Notes: generated by a model from the sequence alone, not told the origin. A stretch of DNA of 64,000 nt from Stagnihabitans tardus (GCF_009925085.1 NZ_JAABNR010000002.1:186001-250000); one strand, 5' to 3'. Positions 28,164-37,193 are shown, counted from the first letter of the stretch. Made by a program: numbers and translations.

Positions 28164-29170
28164 GATTGGGCTCCGGCAAGGGGGCGCTGATCGGGCAGCG
28201 CCATGGAGAGGAGGGGGTTTGCCGCCTGGGCTTCGGCCTTGGACGACAGGCCGCGCCAGTTCGACAGGATGAGGGATTGCAACGTCGCCCCGCCCAGGGT
28301 GGTTCCCGGCCCGGTCAGGACGAAGACATCCGGCGCAAACTCGCGGGCGGCCGTGCGGATCGCGGCGGTGAAGTCGTAGGGCTCGGTGACCTGGGTCCCC
28401 AGGGTATAGGCGCGCAGTTGGGCGGGCGTTTGGGCGCCCGGCCACCAGGTCTGGCCGCGCCCGTCGATCAGTGGCAGCCTTGGGGTCTGGAACAGGCTTT
28501 CGGGCAGAAGGCTTTGCCCCTCGGCCGCGATGGGCGCCATCAGGGCGGTGTGAAAGGCCGCATGGTTGGCCAGCCGCATGGGGAAGCGGCCTTCGGGCGG
28601 GGTGGCGGTCTCGAAGGCCTTGAGCCCGGCATCATTGCCCGCCAGAACCAGGAAGCCGCCGAGGTCGATGGAGAGCGCCAGGGCGTGCCCCGGACGGCTG
28701 GCGATCTCGGTGACGCTGGAGAGGAGCCCGGCCTTGCGGGCGGGGTCGGGGCGCCAGTCCTCCCCCATATGGGGATGGATCAGCTGCCCGCCCGGCGCCT
28801 TGGTCATCAGGCGGCCCATGGTGTTGGCGATATGGAACCCGTCCTCGGGGGTCACCGCCCCCGCACAGGCCAGGGCCGTATACCAGCCCATCGAATTGCC
28901 GGTGACCGCGACGACATCCAGGTCAAGCGACAGGAAGTCGCCATAAGAGGCCGCAAAGATCAGCGCCGAGGCATTGTCTCCCCGCCCGTGCCGCGAAAGC
29001 TGAAAGCTGGCCGCCCCGTCCAGGTCGCGCAGGCTCTCTTGGCCGTCCCGCAGGGTGTCGAAGCGGGCCAGGAGCGCGGGGTCGGGGAAGTGGCGGGCGA
29101 GGTAGCCGAGTTCGGTCGCGTTATAGGTCCCACGCCCGGGGCAGATCACGACGGCGGTCTTGCGGGTCAT
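28160..29170 (-). CDS. acyltransferase-like protein (FabD/ACP S-malonyltransferase superfamily)
   Basis: 336 residues with the fold pattern of malonyl-CoA:ACP transacylases. The nucleophile elbow is GNSMG (S93) instead of the usual GHSLG. A candidate catalytic histidine lies in NHAAFH, and LTGPGTTLGG is near the C-terminus. It overlaps both neighbours by four bases (ATGA). Its place between a fused 2-oxoacid dehydrogenase E1 and an aminoadipate-semialdehyde dehydrogenase is unusual, because fatty-acid genes are absent. It may handle an acyl-CoA or acyl-lipoyl product of the E1 step. That role is inference; only the superfamily is seen. Confidence 0.78.
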   Translation of the reverse strand: MTRKTAVVICPGRGTYNATELGYLARHFPDPALLARFDTLRDGQESLRDLDGAASFQLSRHGRGDNASALIFAASYGDFLSLDLDVVAVTGNSMGWYTALACAGAVTPEDGFHIANTMGRLMTKAPGGQLIHPHMGEDWRPDPARKAGLLSSVTEIASRPGHALALSIDLGGFLVLAGNDAGLKAFETATPPEGRFPMRLANHAAFHTALMAPIAAEGQSLLPESLFQTPRLPLIDGRGQTWWPGAQTPAQLRAYTLGTQVTEPYDFTAAIRTAAREFAPDVFVLTGPGTTLGGATLQSLILSNWRGLSSKAEAQAANPLLSMALPDQRPLAGAQS

Positions 29171-31416
29171 TTGTCCCCTCCGGTCAGGGGCCCGGCAGAG
29201 GAGGCGGGGAGTGGCGTTGCGGTGCCTGCTCCGGTCAGGGCCAGCACCGCCGCGACCACGCCCGCCTTTGACGGCATCGTGGCGGCATAGGCCGGGCCCG
29301 TGGCGATGAAACTGTCCTCGGCGGTCAGGCGGGACAGTTTCGCGTCGGTCGTCTCGTGGAAATGCGCCATCAGGGCCTCGGCGATGCCACCCGAATGGCG
29401 CGTCTCGTCCAGGACCAGGATATGGGAGCAGCCCGCGACGGCCTCGGTCAAAGCCTCCTTGGGCAGGGGGGAGAGCCAGCGCGTGTCGACGATCCGCAGC
29501 GCCACCCCCGCCGCCTCCAGCTCCGCCTGCGCCTGGGTTGCCAGGTAGACCCCGTTGCCGAAGGTGACGATGGCGCAGTCGCCGGAGCCCGAGGTTCCGA
29601 CCTGGCCCAGGGGGATCAGTCGGGAGGGCTCGGGGTAGGTCCGCATCCACAGCCCATCCTTCTCGGCATGCAGGTCGCGCATCGGATAGAGCGCGATGGG
29701 CTCGACGAAGGCCACCACGCGGTTCTCCTCCCGCGCCAGCCGCACGCATTCGCGCAGCATCATCGCGGCATCGGCGCCGTTCGAGGGCACCGCCAGCACC
29801 ACCCCCGGGATATCGCGCAGGACGGCCAGGGAGTTGTCATTGTGGAAATGCCCGCCGAAGCCCTTTTGATAGCCCAGGCCCGCGATGCGCAGCACCATCG
29901 GGTTGGTGAACTGGCCGTTGGAGAAGAAGGGCAGGGTCGCGGCCTCTCCCCGGATCTGGTCCTCGGCATTGTGGAGATAGGCGAGGAACTGGATCTCGGG
30001 CATCGGCACAAAGCCGTTCTGCGCCATGCCGATGGCGAGGCCGAGGATCGACTGCTCATCCAGAAGCGTGTCGATCATCCGGTCCGGCCCGAACCGCGCC
30101 TGGAGCTTTTGCGTGACCCCATAGACTCCACCCTTGCGACCGACATCTTCGCCCATCATCACCAGCTCGGGATGGGAGGCCATGAGGTCGGTCAGCGCCC
30201 AGTTGATCAGCCGCGACATGGGCTGCGGCTCGGCCATCTGCTTCAGGTCCGGCCCAAAGACCGCTGCCCGGTCGGGGCCGTTCGAAGGCCGGTTCTCGCG
30301 CCTTGGCGGGATGATCGAGGCCATGACTCCGGCGGCATCCTTCAGGCGGGGCCGCGTCACGGCCTCGGCCGCCACGCGGGCCACGCGGGCCGTGGTCTGG
30401 TCGTAAATCTCCAGCGCCTCTGCGGGGGCCATGACCCCGGCTTCATGCAGCAGGCGGACGGAGTGCAGCAGGGGATCTTGCGCCTCCTCGGCCTCGACCT
30501 CTTCGCGGGAGAGGTAGGTCGTGGGTAAATCGGCGCCGGCATGGCCGTAGAGGCGTATGGTGCGCAGATGCAGGAAGGCGGGCTTGCGGCGGGAGCGGAT
30601 GTAATCGGCGGCCTCGGAGGCCACGCGGTAGGTGTCGTAGATGTCCAGCCCGTCGGCCTTGAAATACTTCAGCCCGGGGCGGGCGCGGAAACCGGCTTCG
30701 ATCCAGCCCTTGGGGGTCTTGGTGGAGATGCCGATGCCATTGTCCTCGCAGACGAACATCAGGGGCAGGGGGACGGATTGATACGCGGTCCATCCGGCGG
30801 TGTTGAACGCCCCCTGCGCGGTGGAGTGGTTGGCGGAGGCATCGCCAAAGCTGCACATGACCACCGCGTCATCCGCCATCAGCGCATGTTCCGGGCGGTG
30901 GCGCTTGGCCGCGCCCACGGAATAGGCGGCGCCGACCGCCTTGGGCAGATGGCTCGCGATGGTCGAGGTCTGGGGCGGGATCATCAGCGCCCGGCTTCCC
31001 AGGACCTTGTGGCGGCCCCCGGAAATCGGGTCGTCGGAGGAACTGGCGAAAGAAAGCAGCATGTCCCAGGCGGGGTTCTGCCCCGGAACCTGACCCGCCC
31101 GCGCGATCTGAAAGGCCGCGTCGCGATAGTGCAGAAAGGCCATGTCACCCGCGCGCAGGGCAAGGGCCACGGCGGCCATGGCCTCATGCCCCGAAGAGCC
31201 GATCGTGTAAAACCCCTGACCCGCCCGGCTCATCGCGCGGCTTTGCCGGTCCAGCGCCCGCGTCAGGCATCCGGCGCGGAAGGCCTGGACCGCAAGCTCG
31301 GGGCCAAGCGGCCCGGCAGGCGCACGGCCCGCAGGCAACTCGCCCGCAGCCACCCGGGCGCGGAAATTCTCATGCACGATCTCAGCGCGGTCCATTGCCA
31401 TCCCATTCTGTCGCAT
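29167..31416 (-). CDS. fused E1 alpha-beta 2-oxoacid dehydrogenase
   Basis: 749 residues combining both E1 subunits in one chain. The alpha half (about 1-380) has the thiamine-diphosphate motif FGDASANHSTAQ followed by VCEDNGIGIS, and TIGSSGHEA. The beta half (about 395-735) starts near PMSRLINWALTD and has MGEDVGRKGGVYGV, LDEQSILGLAIGMA and FGNGVYLATQA. The sequence is of the branched-chain (2-oxoisovalerate) type rather than OGDH type. No E2 or E3 gene is in the window. It is first in an overlapping operon (ATGA with the acyltransferase gene) and divergent from a LysR regulator. Within a lysine/pipecolate setting it could act on 2-oxoadipate, but branched-chain 2-oxoacids are equally possible. 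Starts at 31416, 31401 and 31395 are all feasible. Confidence 0.9.
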   Translation of the reverse strand: MRQNGMAMDRAEIVHENFRARVAAGELPAGRAPAGPLGPELAVQAFRAGCLTRALDRQSRAMSRAGQGFYTIGSSGHEAMAAVALALRAGDMAFLHYRDAAFQIARAGQVPGQNPAWDMLLSFASSSDDPISGGRHKVLGSRALMIPPQTSTIASHLPKAVGAAYSVGAAKRHRPEHALMADDAVVMCSFGDASANHSTAQGAFNTAGWTAYQSVPLPLMFVCEDNGIGISTKTPKGWIEAGFRARPGLKYFKADGLDIYDTYRVASEAADYIRSRRKPAFLHLRTIRLYGHAGADLPTTYLSREEVEAEEAQDPLLHSVRLLHEAGVMAPAEALEIYDQTTARVARVAAEAVTRPRLKDAAGVMASIIPPRRENRPSNGPDRAAVFGPDLKQMAEPQPMSRLINWALTDLMASHPELVMMGEDVGRKGGVYGVTQKLQARFGPDRMIDTLLDEQSILGLAIGMAQNGFVPMPEIQFLAYLHNAEDQIRGEAATLPFFSNGQFTNPMVLRIAGLGYQKGFGGHFHNDNSLAVLRDIPGVVLAVPSNGADAAMMLRECVRLAREENRVVAFVEPIALYPMRDLHAEKDGLWMRTYPEPSRLIPLGQVGTSGSGDCAIVTFGNGVYLATQAQAELEAAGVALRIVDTRWLSPLPKEALTEAVAGCSHILVLDETRHSGGIAEALMAHFHETTDAKLSRLTAEDSFIATGPAYAATMPSKAGVVAAVLALTGAGTATPLPASSAGPLTGGDK

Positions 31417-31487
31417 GGCGTCAGTCTATCTGGCCAAGCGCCCAAAAATGAGCGAGTTCTGTTCCATATCCTTGGAGAAAAACTCAC
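31417..31487. promoter_or_regulatory. divergent promoter region E1 operon / LysR
   Basis: The 71-base gap is the AT-richest stretch nearby (AAAAATGAGCGAGTT and TCCATATCC). It must hold both divergent promoters and, by LysR convention, the regulator's binding site. I could not fix an unambiguous T-N11-A site. Confidence 0.4.
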
Positions 31488-32351
31488 ATGATCGCCCCGC
31501 GCCGCTTCCTGCCCTCGATTTCCTCCCTCCTGGCGCTGGAGGCGGTGGAGCGGCTGGGCAGCGCCACCGCCGCCGCCGAGGACCTGTCGCTGACCCATTC
31601 CGCCGTCAGCCGTCAGCTGAAGGCGCTGGAGGATCAGATCGGCGTCACGCTCTTTCACCGCGCGGGCAAGGGGCTGGCGCTGACGCCTGCGGGGGCCGAT
31701 TATGCGGCCTCGATCCGGGACTATTTGCAGGACCTCGCCCGGGCCAGCCTGAAGATCCGCGCGGCGGGGGCGCGGCAAAGCCTGAATCTGGCCGTCCTGC
31801 CCGCCTTCGGGTCGCATTGGCTCCTCCCCCGGCTGAAAGATTTCGCCGCCGCCCATCCCGAGATCACGGTGAACCTCTCGACCCGGTTGCAGCCCTTCGA
31901 CCTGTTGCGAGAGCCCTTCGATGCCGCCATCCACTTCGGCGGGCGCGACTGGCAGGGCGTGGATTACCAGGAGCTGACGCGGGAGGAGATGATCCCCGCC
32001 GCCTCCCAAGGCGCGCCCCTGGCCCCCGAGGCACTGCTGACCCTGCCGCTTCTGCACCTGGAAAGCCGCCCCGGGGCCTGGGAGGACTGGTTCGCCCGCC
32101 ATGGGGTCCAGGCCAGCCACCTGCGGGGGATGCTCTTCGACCAGTTCAGCCATATGGCCGAGGCGGCGGCCCTGGGCCTGGGCGTCGCGCTTCTGCCGCG
32201 CTTTCTGGCCGAGGCCGAGTTCGCCCGGGGGCGGCTTCAGCCCCTGGCCGATCATTACACCCCGGTCGAGGGCGCCTATTGGCTGGTCTGGCCGCAACTG
32301 CGCCCCGTCAGTCCGCCGCTCTCGCGGCTGATGGGGTTTCTGGCGGGGTGA
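31488..32351 (+). CDS. LysR-family transcriptional regulator
   Basis: 287 residues. The N-terminal winged helix-turn-helix covers about residues 8-66 (GSATAAAEDLSLTHSAVSRQ, then LEDQIGVTLFHRAGKGLALT), and a LysR substrate-binding domain follows. The SVSRQ/AVSRQL style and LFHR suit the GcvA-like subgroup. GGAG occurs ten bases before the ATG. It is divergent from the E1-acyltransferase-ALDH-oxidoreductase operon, so it most likely controls that operon in response to a pathway intermediate. It converges with the MFS gene (15-base gap). Confidence 0.92.
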   Translation: MIAPRRFLPSISSLLALEAVERLGSATAAAEDLSLTHSAVSRQLKALEDQIGVTLFHRAGKGLALTPAGADYAASIRDYLQDLARASLKIRAAGARQSLNLAVLPAFGSHWLLPRLKDFAAAHPEITVNLSTRLQPFDLLREPFDAAIHFGGRDWQGVDYQELTREEMIPAASQGAPLAPEALLTLPLLHLESRPGAWEDWFARHGVQASHLRGMLFDQFSHMAEAAALGLGVALLPRFLAEAEFARGRLQPLADHYTPVEGAYWLVWPQLRPVSPPLSRLMGFLAG

Positions 32352-32366
32352 CGCCCGCGACCTGCC

Positions 32367-33647
32367 TCAGGGCCAGCGCGGGTGCAGGCGGTCGATCACG
32401 AAGTCATGGACATGGGGCGCGGCATGTTCGGCCAGGTGGGGATGGTCCGGCGCGAGGTCGGGATGGGCATGGGGCAGGGCATCGGGGTCATGGCCCGGCC
32501 ACAGCGCCAGGCCAAGCCCCCAGGCCGCAGCCCCCAGCGCCGCCAGCGCCAGCGCGGCCTGCGGCAGTCCCCAGGCGCTGCCGAGCCATCCCGCCAGCGG
32601 GTAGGTCACCAGCCAAGCGGCATGGCTCAGCGCGAATTGCGCGGCAAAGACGGCGCCCCGGTCCTCTTCGCGGGCCGAGCGGGAGACGATGCGCCCGATG
32701 GGCACCTGGGCCGCCGCGAACCCCGCCCCCACCAGCGCCCAAAGAACCGCAAGCCCGGCAAAGCCTGTGACCCAGGGCAGGCAGGCCACCCCCACCAGCA
32801 TCATCAGCGCCCCGGTCAGCATAGGCCCCCGGTCCGCGCGGTCCTGCAAGAGCCGGGGCAAGAGCAGCGCCGCCGCCATCGAGCCCGCGCCAAAGGCCGC
32901 GAAGGCCAGGGCCACGAAGCCCTGGGACAGGCCAAGCCGCGCCTGCACCAGGACGACGGTGTTGACATAGACCATGGCGCCCGCCGCGGCCACCGCGCCC
33001 TCAAGCGCCAGAAGCCCGCGCAGACGCGGGGTCGCGGCATAGATCGCCAGGCCCTTTGTCAGGCTGCGGGCAAAGCTCTCCTCGACCCTTTGGCGCGGAG
33101 GAAGGCTGACCGAGGCCACCAGCGCGGCCGAGGCCAGGAACCCCAGGACCGTGCCCGCGAAAAGCACCGGGAAAGAGACCAGCGTCAGAAGCGCGGCGGC
33201 CAGGAGCGGAGAGGCGATCTGCTCCAGGTCCTCGGCCACCCGCATCAGCGACAGGCCGCGCAGATAGGCCTTGGGGTCGGGCAGGAGATCGGGAAGCGTC
33301 GATTGGAAGGCGGGGGTAAAGCCCGCCGAGGCCGCTTGCAGCACGAAGATCAGCGCGTAGATCTGGGTCTCGGTGGTGACGAAGGGCAGGCAGGCGATGA
33401 CCGCCGCCCGGATCAGGTCCAGCGTCACCAGGAAGCCCCGGCGCGGCAGGCGGTCGGCCAGGGCCGAGGCCAGGGGCGCGAGGCCGACATAGGCCAGCAT
33501 CTTGATGGCAAGCGCCGTGCCGAGGACCGTGCCCGCGCGGTCTCCGGCCAGGTCCCAGGCCAAGAGCCCCAGCGCGACCGTGGCCAGGCCCGTGCCGGTC
33601 AGCGCCACGACCTGGGCCGCGAAAAGATGGCGGAAGGCGCGGGTCAA
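32367..33647 (-). CDS. MFS transporter with histidine-rich C-terminal tail
   Basis: 426 residues, about twelve hydrophobic helices, with the MFS loop-2/3 motif ASALADRLPRR. The last ~45 residues (HDPDALPHAHPDLAPDHPHL, then AEHAAPHVHDF) are rich in His and Asp and would lie in the cytoplasm. A His-rich C-terminus is known in NreB-type nickel exporters of this superfamily, so metal export is possible, but the core is not distinctive enough to say so. The annotated start is TTG; the ATG at 33667 is in another frame and hits a stop quickly. No operon partner is evident. Confidence 0.85.
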   Translation of the reverse strand: MTRAFRHLFAAQVVALTGTGLATVALGLLAWDLAGDRAGTVLGTALAIKMLAYVGLAPLASALADRLPRRGFLVTLDLIRAAVIACLPFVTTETQIYALIFVLQAASAGFTPAFQSTLPDLLPDPKAYLRGLSLMRVAEDLEQIASPLLAAALLTLVSFPVLFAGTVLGFLASAALVASVSLPPRQRVEESFARSLTKGLAIYAATPRLRGLLALEGAVAAAGAMVYVNTVVLVQARLGLSQGFVALAFAAFGAGSMAAALLLPRLLQDRADRGPMLTGALMMLVGVACLPWVTGFAGLAVLWALVGAGFAAAQVPIGRIVSRSAREEDRGAVFAAQFALSHAAWLVTYPLAGWLGSAWGLPQAALALAALGAAAWGLGLALWPGHDPDALPHAHPDLAPDHPHLAEHAAPHVHDFVIDRLHPRWP

Positions 33648-33729
33648 GGGCGGGGGCTCTGGCTCATGCGGGCAGGTTAGCCCCGGCGCTCCCGCCCGGC
33701 AAGCGCGGAGGCCAGGGAGGGAAGGGGCC

Positions 33730-35778
33730 CTACAGGAAATCGCCGGCCAAGAGCACCGTGGCCCGCGACAAGACGAAGGTCAGGTCGCCGAGCCCATCGC
33801 CATTGGCGTCGAATTCGACCGTGATGCCGCTGCGCGAGACGGAATGGCGCAGCTCTCCGGCCGTGCCGCTGAAGGCCGCGCCGCCGATCATCTGCACGGC
33901 CATGCCCAGGTCGATGTGGTCGGTGCCCGAGACGAAGTCCTTGATCGTGTCGCGGCTGGTCTCCAGCACCATGACGAAGACATCCGCCCCAAGCCCGCCG
34001 GTCAGCTGATCGACCCCGGCCCCGCCCGTCAGCCTGTCATCGCCCGTTCCGCCGTCCAGCGCGTCATTGCCCGCGCCGGAGGCCAGCACGTCGTCGCCTG
34101 CCTCGCCCTTCAGACCGTCATTGCCGTCGCCGCTGTCGAGCTGGTCGGCACCATCGCCGCCCAGGAGGCTGTCGTTGCCCAGGTCTCCGGTCAGCGTGTC
34201 GTCCCCGGCCTGACCGTAAAGCGTGTCATTGCCCGCCTCGCCCCAAAGGGCATCCGAGGCCTCGCCGCCGTCGGTCAGGTCATTGCCCTCGCCGCCGTAA
34301 AGCGCATCCGCATCCGACCCCCCGTAAAGCTTGTCCGACCCCGCCCCGCCCATCAGCGTCTCGGCCCCGGCCTCGCCATAGATCGCGTCGTTGCCCTCGC
34401 CGCCCTCCAGCACATCGACCCCGCCGCCGCCGTAAAGGCTGTCATTGCCCGCCTCGCCCAGAAGCGTGTCGACATCGGCCCCGCCGTAAAGCTTGTCCGA
34501 TCCGTCGCCGCCCGAGAGCTGCTCGCCGCCGCCCTCGGCATAGATGGCGTCATTGCCCTCGCCGCCTTCCAGCACGTCGATCCCCTCGCCGCCGTAAAGC
34601 GTGTCCGCCCCGGCCCCGCCCAAAAGCGTGTCGATATCGGCGCCGCCATAGAGCTTGTCGTTGCCCTCCTCGCCGTTCAGCCAATCGGCCCCATCGCCCC
34701 CGGTCATCACGTCGTTCGAAAGCCCGCCCAAGAGCGCATCCCCGCCCGCATCGCCGAAAAGCTGGTCGGCCCCGTCGCCGCCCTCGATCGTATCGGCGCC
34801 ATTGCCGCCATAGATCAGGTTCGCCGCCGCATTGCCGCGAAGGGCGTCACTGCCCTGGCCCGCCTTCAGGTTCTCGATCACCGTGGCGGCCTCGATCACC
34901 AGGTTGCCGCGCAGGCCATAGATGTTCGAACTGGTGCCCCCGGTCAGGTTGATCACCTGGGCGGCCAGATCGGTGGAAAAGTCGAAAAGGTCGGTGCCAC
35001 CCCGGTCGACCACGGTAAAGGCCACGGGTTCCGCCAGTGTCCCCCCCGCCATCAGCGCCCCGATGGCCTGGTGGACCAGCCCGGCATTGGACCCGACGCC
35101 ATAGGTCGTGGCCCCGAAGCCCGCCTTGCTGTTGGCGCCGTAAAGCGTCTCCATCGCGCGGATATCGGCCAGCTGTGGCGAGAGCACCCAGGCGAAGGAG
35201 GCGCCCGTCGTCGTGTTCTCGGTCTGGCTGAAATAGGACATGATCGACATTTGCCAGCTGTCGGCGGCAAAGAGCGCGTTGTTCGGATAGCCCGCGCTGC
35301 CGTTGTAATTGCCCGCATGGCCCAGGCCCAGCGCATGGCCGATCTCGTGGATATAGGTTTGCAGCGAATAGCCGGCCGGATCGGTGCCATAGTTGGCGAT
35401 CCAGTCGGTCGAGACATTGACATGGCTGGAGGTGATCACCCGCGCGGCCTTGTTCGACCAGGAATAGGCGCCCTGGTCATTGTCGTCGAAGGTGATCTGC
35501 GCCGCGCCCGCGGTCACGGCCTGGAAGCGGATTCCGGTCACCTGGGTCCATGTGTCCAGCGCCTGAAGCGCCAGGGTCCGGCCCTCGGCCGTCAGGGCAT
35601 TGAGGTCCACGGTCAGCGTGCCGCCCGGCTTGACGTTGAACTTGGCCGAGACCCCGCCCTGCGCCGTCCAGAAGCCCGAGGCAAGCTGGTTGGCGATCTG
35701 GGTCACGGCCGTCGTCGAGAGGGCCGCCGCGAAGGTGGGAGCCGCCGGGGCTCCGGTGCCGGAATAGGAATTGGGCAT
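33730..35778 (-). CDS. serralysin-like M10 metalloprotease with long RTX repeat array
   Basis: 682 residues. The protease domain at about 1-260 has zinc motif HEIGHALGLGH (H144, E145, H148, H154) and Met-turn SIMSYF. It follows an N-terminus without a Sec signal, as expected for type I secretion. Residues ~330-620 are a run of roughly two dozen GGxGxDxLxG calcium-binding nonapeptides, several nearly identical (EGNDAIYGE, GSDKLYGG). The C-terminus ends in a hydrophobic segment. ATG 35778 has a GGGGA ribosome site. The DNA repeats of the array could recombine, so repeat number may vary between strains. No exporter genes are in the window. It is divergent from the unknown/LRR gene pair. Confidence 0.92.
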   Translation of the reverse strand: MPNSYSGTGAPAAPTFAAALSTTAVTQIANQLASGFWTAQGGVSAKFNVKPGGTLTVDLNALTAEGRTLALQALDTWTQVTGIRFQAVTAGAAQITFDDNDQGAYSWSNKAARVITSSHVNVSTDWIANYGTDPAGYSLQTYIHEIGHALGLGHAGNYNGSAGYPNNALFAADSWQMSIMSYFSQTENTTTGASFAWVLSPQLADIRAMETLYGANSKAGFGATTYGVGSNAGLVHQAIGALMAGGTLAEPVAFTVVDRGGTDLFDFSTDLAAQVINLTGGTSSNIYGLRGNLVIEAATVIENLKAGQGSDALRGNAAANLIYGGNGADTIEGGDGADQLFGDAGGDALLGGLSNDVMTGGDGADWLNGEEGNDKLYGGADIDTLLGGAGADTLYGGEGIDVLEGGEGNDAIYAEGGGEQLSGGDGSDKLYGGADVDTLLGEAGNDSLYGGGGVDVLEGGEGNDAIYGEAGAETLMGGAGSDKLYGGSDADALYGGEGNDLTDGGEASDALWGEAGNDTLYGQAGDDTLTGDLGNDSLLGGDGADQLDSGDGNDGLKGEAGDDVLASGAGNDALDGGTGDDRLTGGAGVDQLTGGLGADVFVMVLETSRDTIKDFVSGTDHIDLGMAVQMIGGAAFSGTAGELRHSVSRSGITVEFDANGDGLGDLTFVLSRATVLLAGDFL

Positions 35779-35968
35779 GATGCGATCCCCTTGAGGGCCG
35801 CCCGAGGGGGGCCGTCGGTTGACTGCAACTTCTGCCGCGGATGGGCTGACCAAAACCGGCCGCCACGGTGGGCATAGGGTCCGATTGCGGCAAAAAAGCG
35901 GCAAATGCGGTGAATGCGAGAGTCTTGGGGCGCCTCTTCTCCAGCCCCCCGCTTCTTCCGGCCCGGAA

Positions 35969-35998
35969 GGGGCCCGCGAAATTGGGGCCCGCGAAATT
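35969..35998. repeat. exact 2 x 15-bp tandem repeat upstream of the unknown/LRR pair
   Basis: Two adjacent copies of GGGGCCCGCGAAATT, located 74 bases before the ATG at 36072 in the 293-base divergent gap. The rest of the gap holds the RTX protease leader and an AT-richer segment (TATCTTGTC near 36014) that could be part of a promoter. The repeat could be a regulator-binding pair or a replication-slippage product. Confidence 0.75.
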
Positions 35999-36071
35999 GT
36001 CGAACGAAGGTGCTATCTTGTCGTTGCCGCTCTTGGCATCCTTGCAGGCAGCCGCAGGAAGAGACCAAGCG

Positions 36072-37193
36072 ATGCCCGAGACGACGCCAGACCCCGCCGC
36101 AGTCGCCTATTGGAGCAAGCCCTATGGGCTGACGAAAAAGCGCGGCACGCGGGCCGATCCGATCCGGGACTGCCTGCTTGACCGGCAAGCTCTGCGGGAC
36201 TTCATCATGGGGCCGCTTTTCCGCGACGAGACGGCCTATGCGATTGCCGGAAGGATCAACGCATGGGTCCGGGAGGCCATGAAGGCCGCCTTGCCAGAAG
36301 GGCGCTACGAGGCCTGGTGCGCGGCACATATGGGTGGAGAGCTGCTTTCGCCGATCAGCCATACCTCGATTGCGAACCTGCTGAAGATGCCCGATGGCAA
36401 AGAGATGAAGTGGGACGCGAGGGTGGTCTATGCGATCTACCGGGCCACGACGGTCGACCTCAGCGCCGCGCGCCTGTTCACCCCAAGGTTCGGAACCGAC
36501 CAGAGGGTGCATCACGTGCGGTTCGAAGCCCACAGTCCGCCGGTCAACGATCCGACCTCCTCCCATGTCCATGCGCTCAGCCCCGCTTTCTTCGCGATCC
36601 AGAGGCGGGCGGTGCAGATGATCTTTCCCGAGCGGCCAAGGGGCAGCACGTCCGGGGACACGGAGGGCCCCAGGTCGTGGTCCGTGCGCCTCGCCTTGCC
36701 CGAGGCGCGCTTTTCCGTCCTGGCGCCGATGGAGCAAAGCTTCGGCCAAGGCGACTTCGTGACGGAGCCCGAAACGCGCTGGGCGCGGTCGATGGAGTTT
36801 CAGCAGGATGTCCCGCGCCCTTGCGAATTGCGGGCCTGGGCGATCGTCCCGGTTCCCGATGACCGGGCCTCCGGCCCCCAGACCCTGAATGGCACGGTCC
36901 TGTCACACGAGGGCGAGCCCGCTTCGCCCTGGTTCCACGTCAAGGTCCACACGCCGGAAGTGTTTCTGGCCTTCCGCCTCTCGGCCGATATCGACCACAT
37001 CGACCTGTCCCATATCGCGGTGCCCGATACCACCCAGCACGTGATGCGCGACCTCTTGCGCCGCGCCTTCATCGCCGAGGACCTGCGGCCCGCCATCCCC
37101 CTCCCCGATGGCCATATCTCGCTGGCGACCAGCGTGCTGCGGCTTTCGGGCCCGGCCGAAGAGGCAAGCGAACCGGAGAAGGGCAATGCGTGA
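36072..37193 (+). CDS. hypothetical protein paired with an LRR protein
   Basis: 373 residues, not recognised. The N-terminal ~135 residues are helical and charged (YWSKPYGLTKKRGTRADPIR; FRDETAYAIAGRINAWVREA). A stretch around HTSIANLLKMPDGKEMKWDA could be a helix-turn-helix, but this is weak. The rest (about 140-360) looks beta-rich and soluble, with no signal peptide or membrane segment. ATG 36072 has AGGAAG upstream; a longer reading from 35868 would translate the tandem repeat and is less likely. Its last eight bases overlap the start of the LRR gene, so the two products are probably made together and may interact. No function is proposed. Confidence 0.7.
   Translation: MPETTPDPAAVAYWSKPYGLTKKRGTRADPIRDCLLDRQALRDFIMGPLFRDETAYAIAGRINAWVREAMKAALPEGRYEAWCAAHMGGELLSPISHTSIANLLKMPDGKEMKWDARVVYAIYRATTVDLSAARLFTPRFGTDQRVHHVRFEAHSPPVNDPTSSHVHALSPAFFAIQRRAVQMIFPERPRGSTSGDTEGPRSWSVRLALPEARFSVLAPMEQSFGQGDFVTEPETRWARSMEFQQDVPRPCELRAWAIVPVPDDRASGPQTLNGTVLSHEGEPASPWFHVKVHTPEVFLAFRLSADIDHIDLSHIAVPDTTQHVMRDLLRRAFIAEDLRPAIPLPDGHISLATSVLRLSGPAEEASEPEKGNA

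Noticed and set aside
33900-34860. Tandem repeats considered as a CRISPR array
   Set aside because: Units are 27-base multiples in frame encoding GGxGxD nonapeptides, with no spacer structure.
35868-36071. N-terminal extension of the unknown protein containing GPAKLGPAKL
   Set aside because: It translates the tandem promoter repeat; ATG 36072 has a better ribosome site and starts the charged, protein-like sequence.
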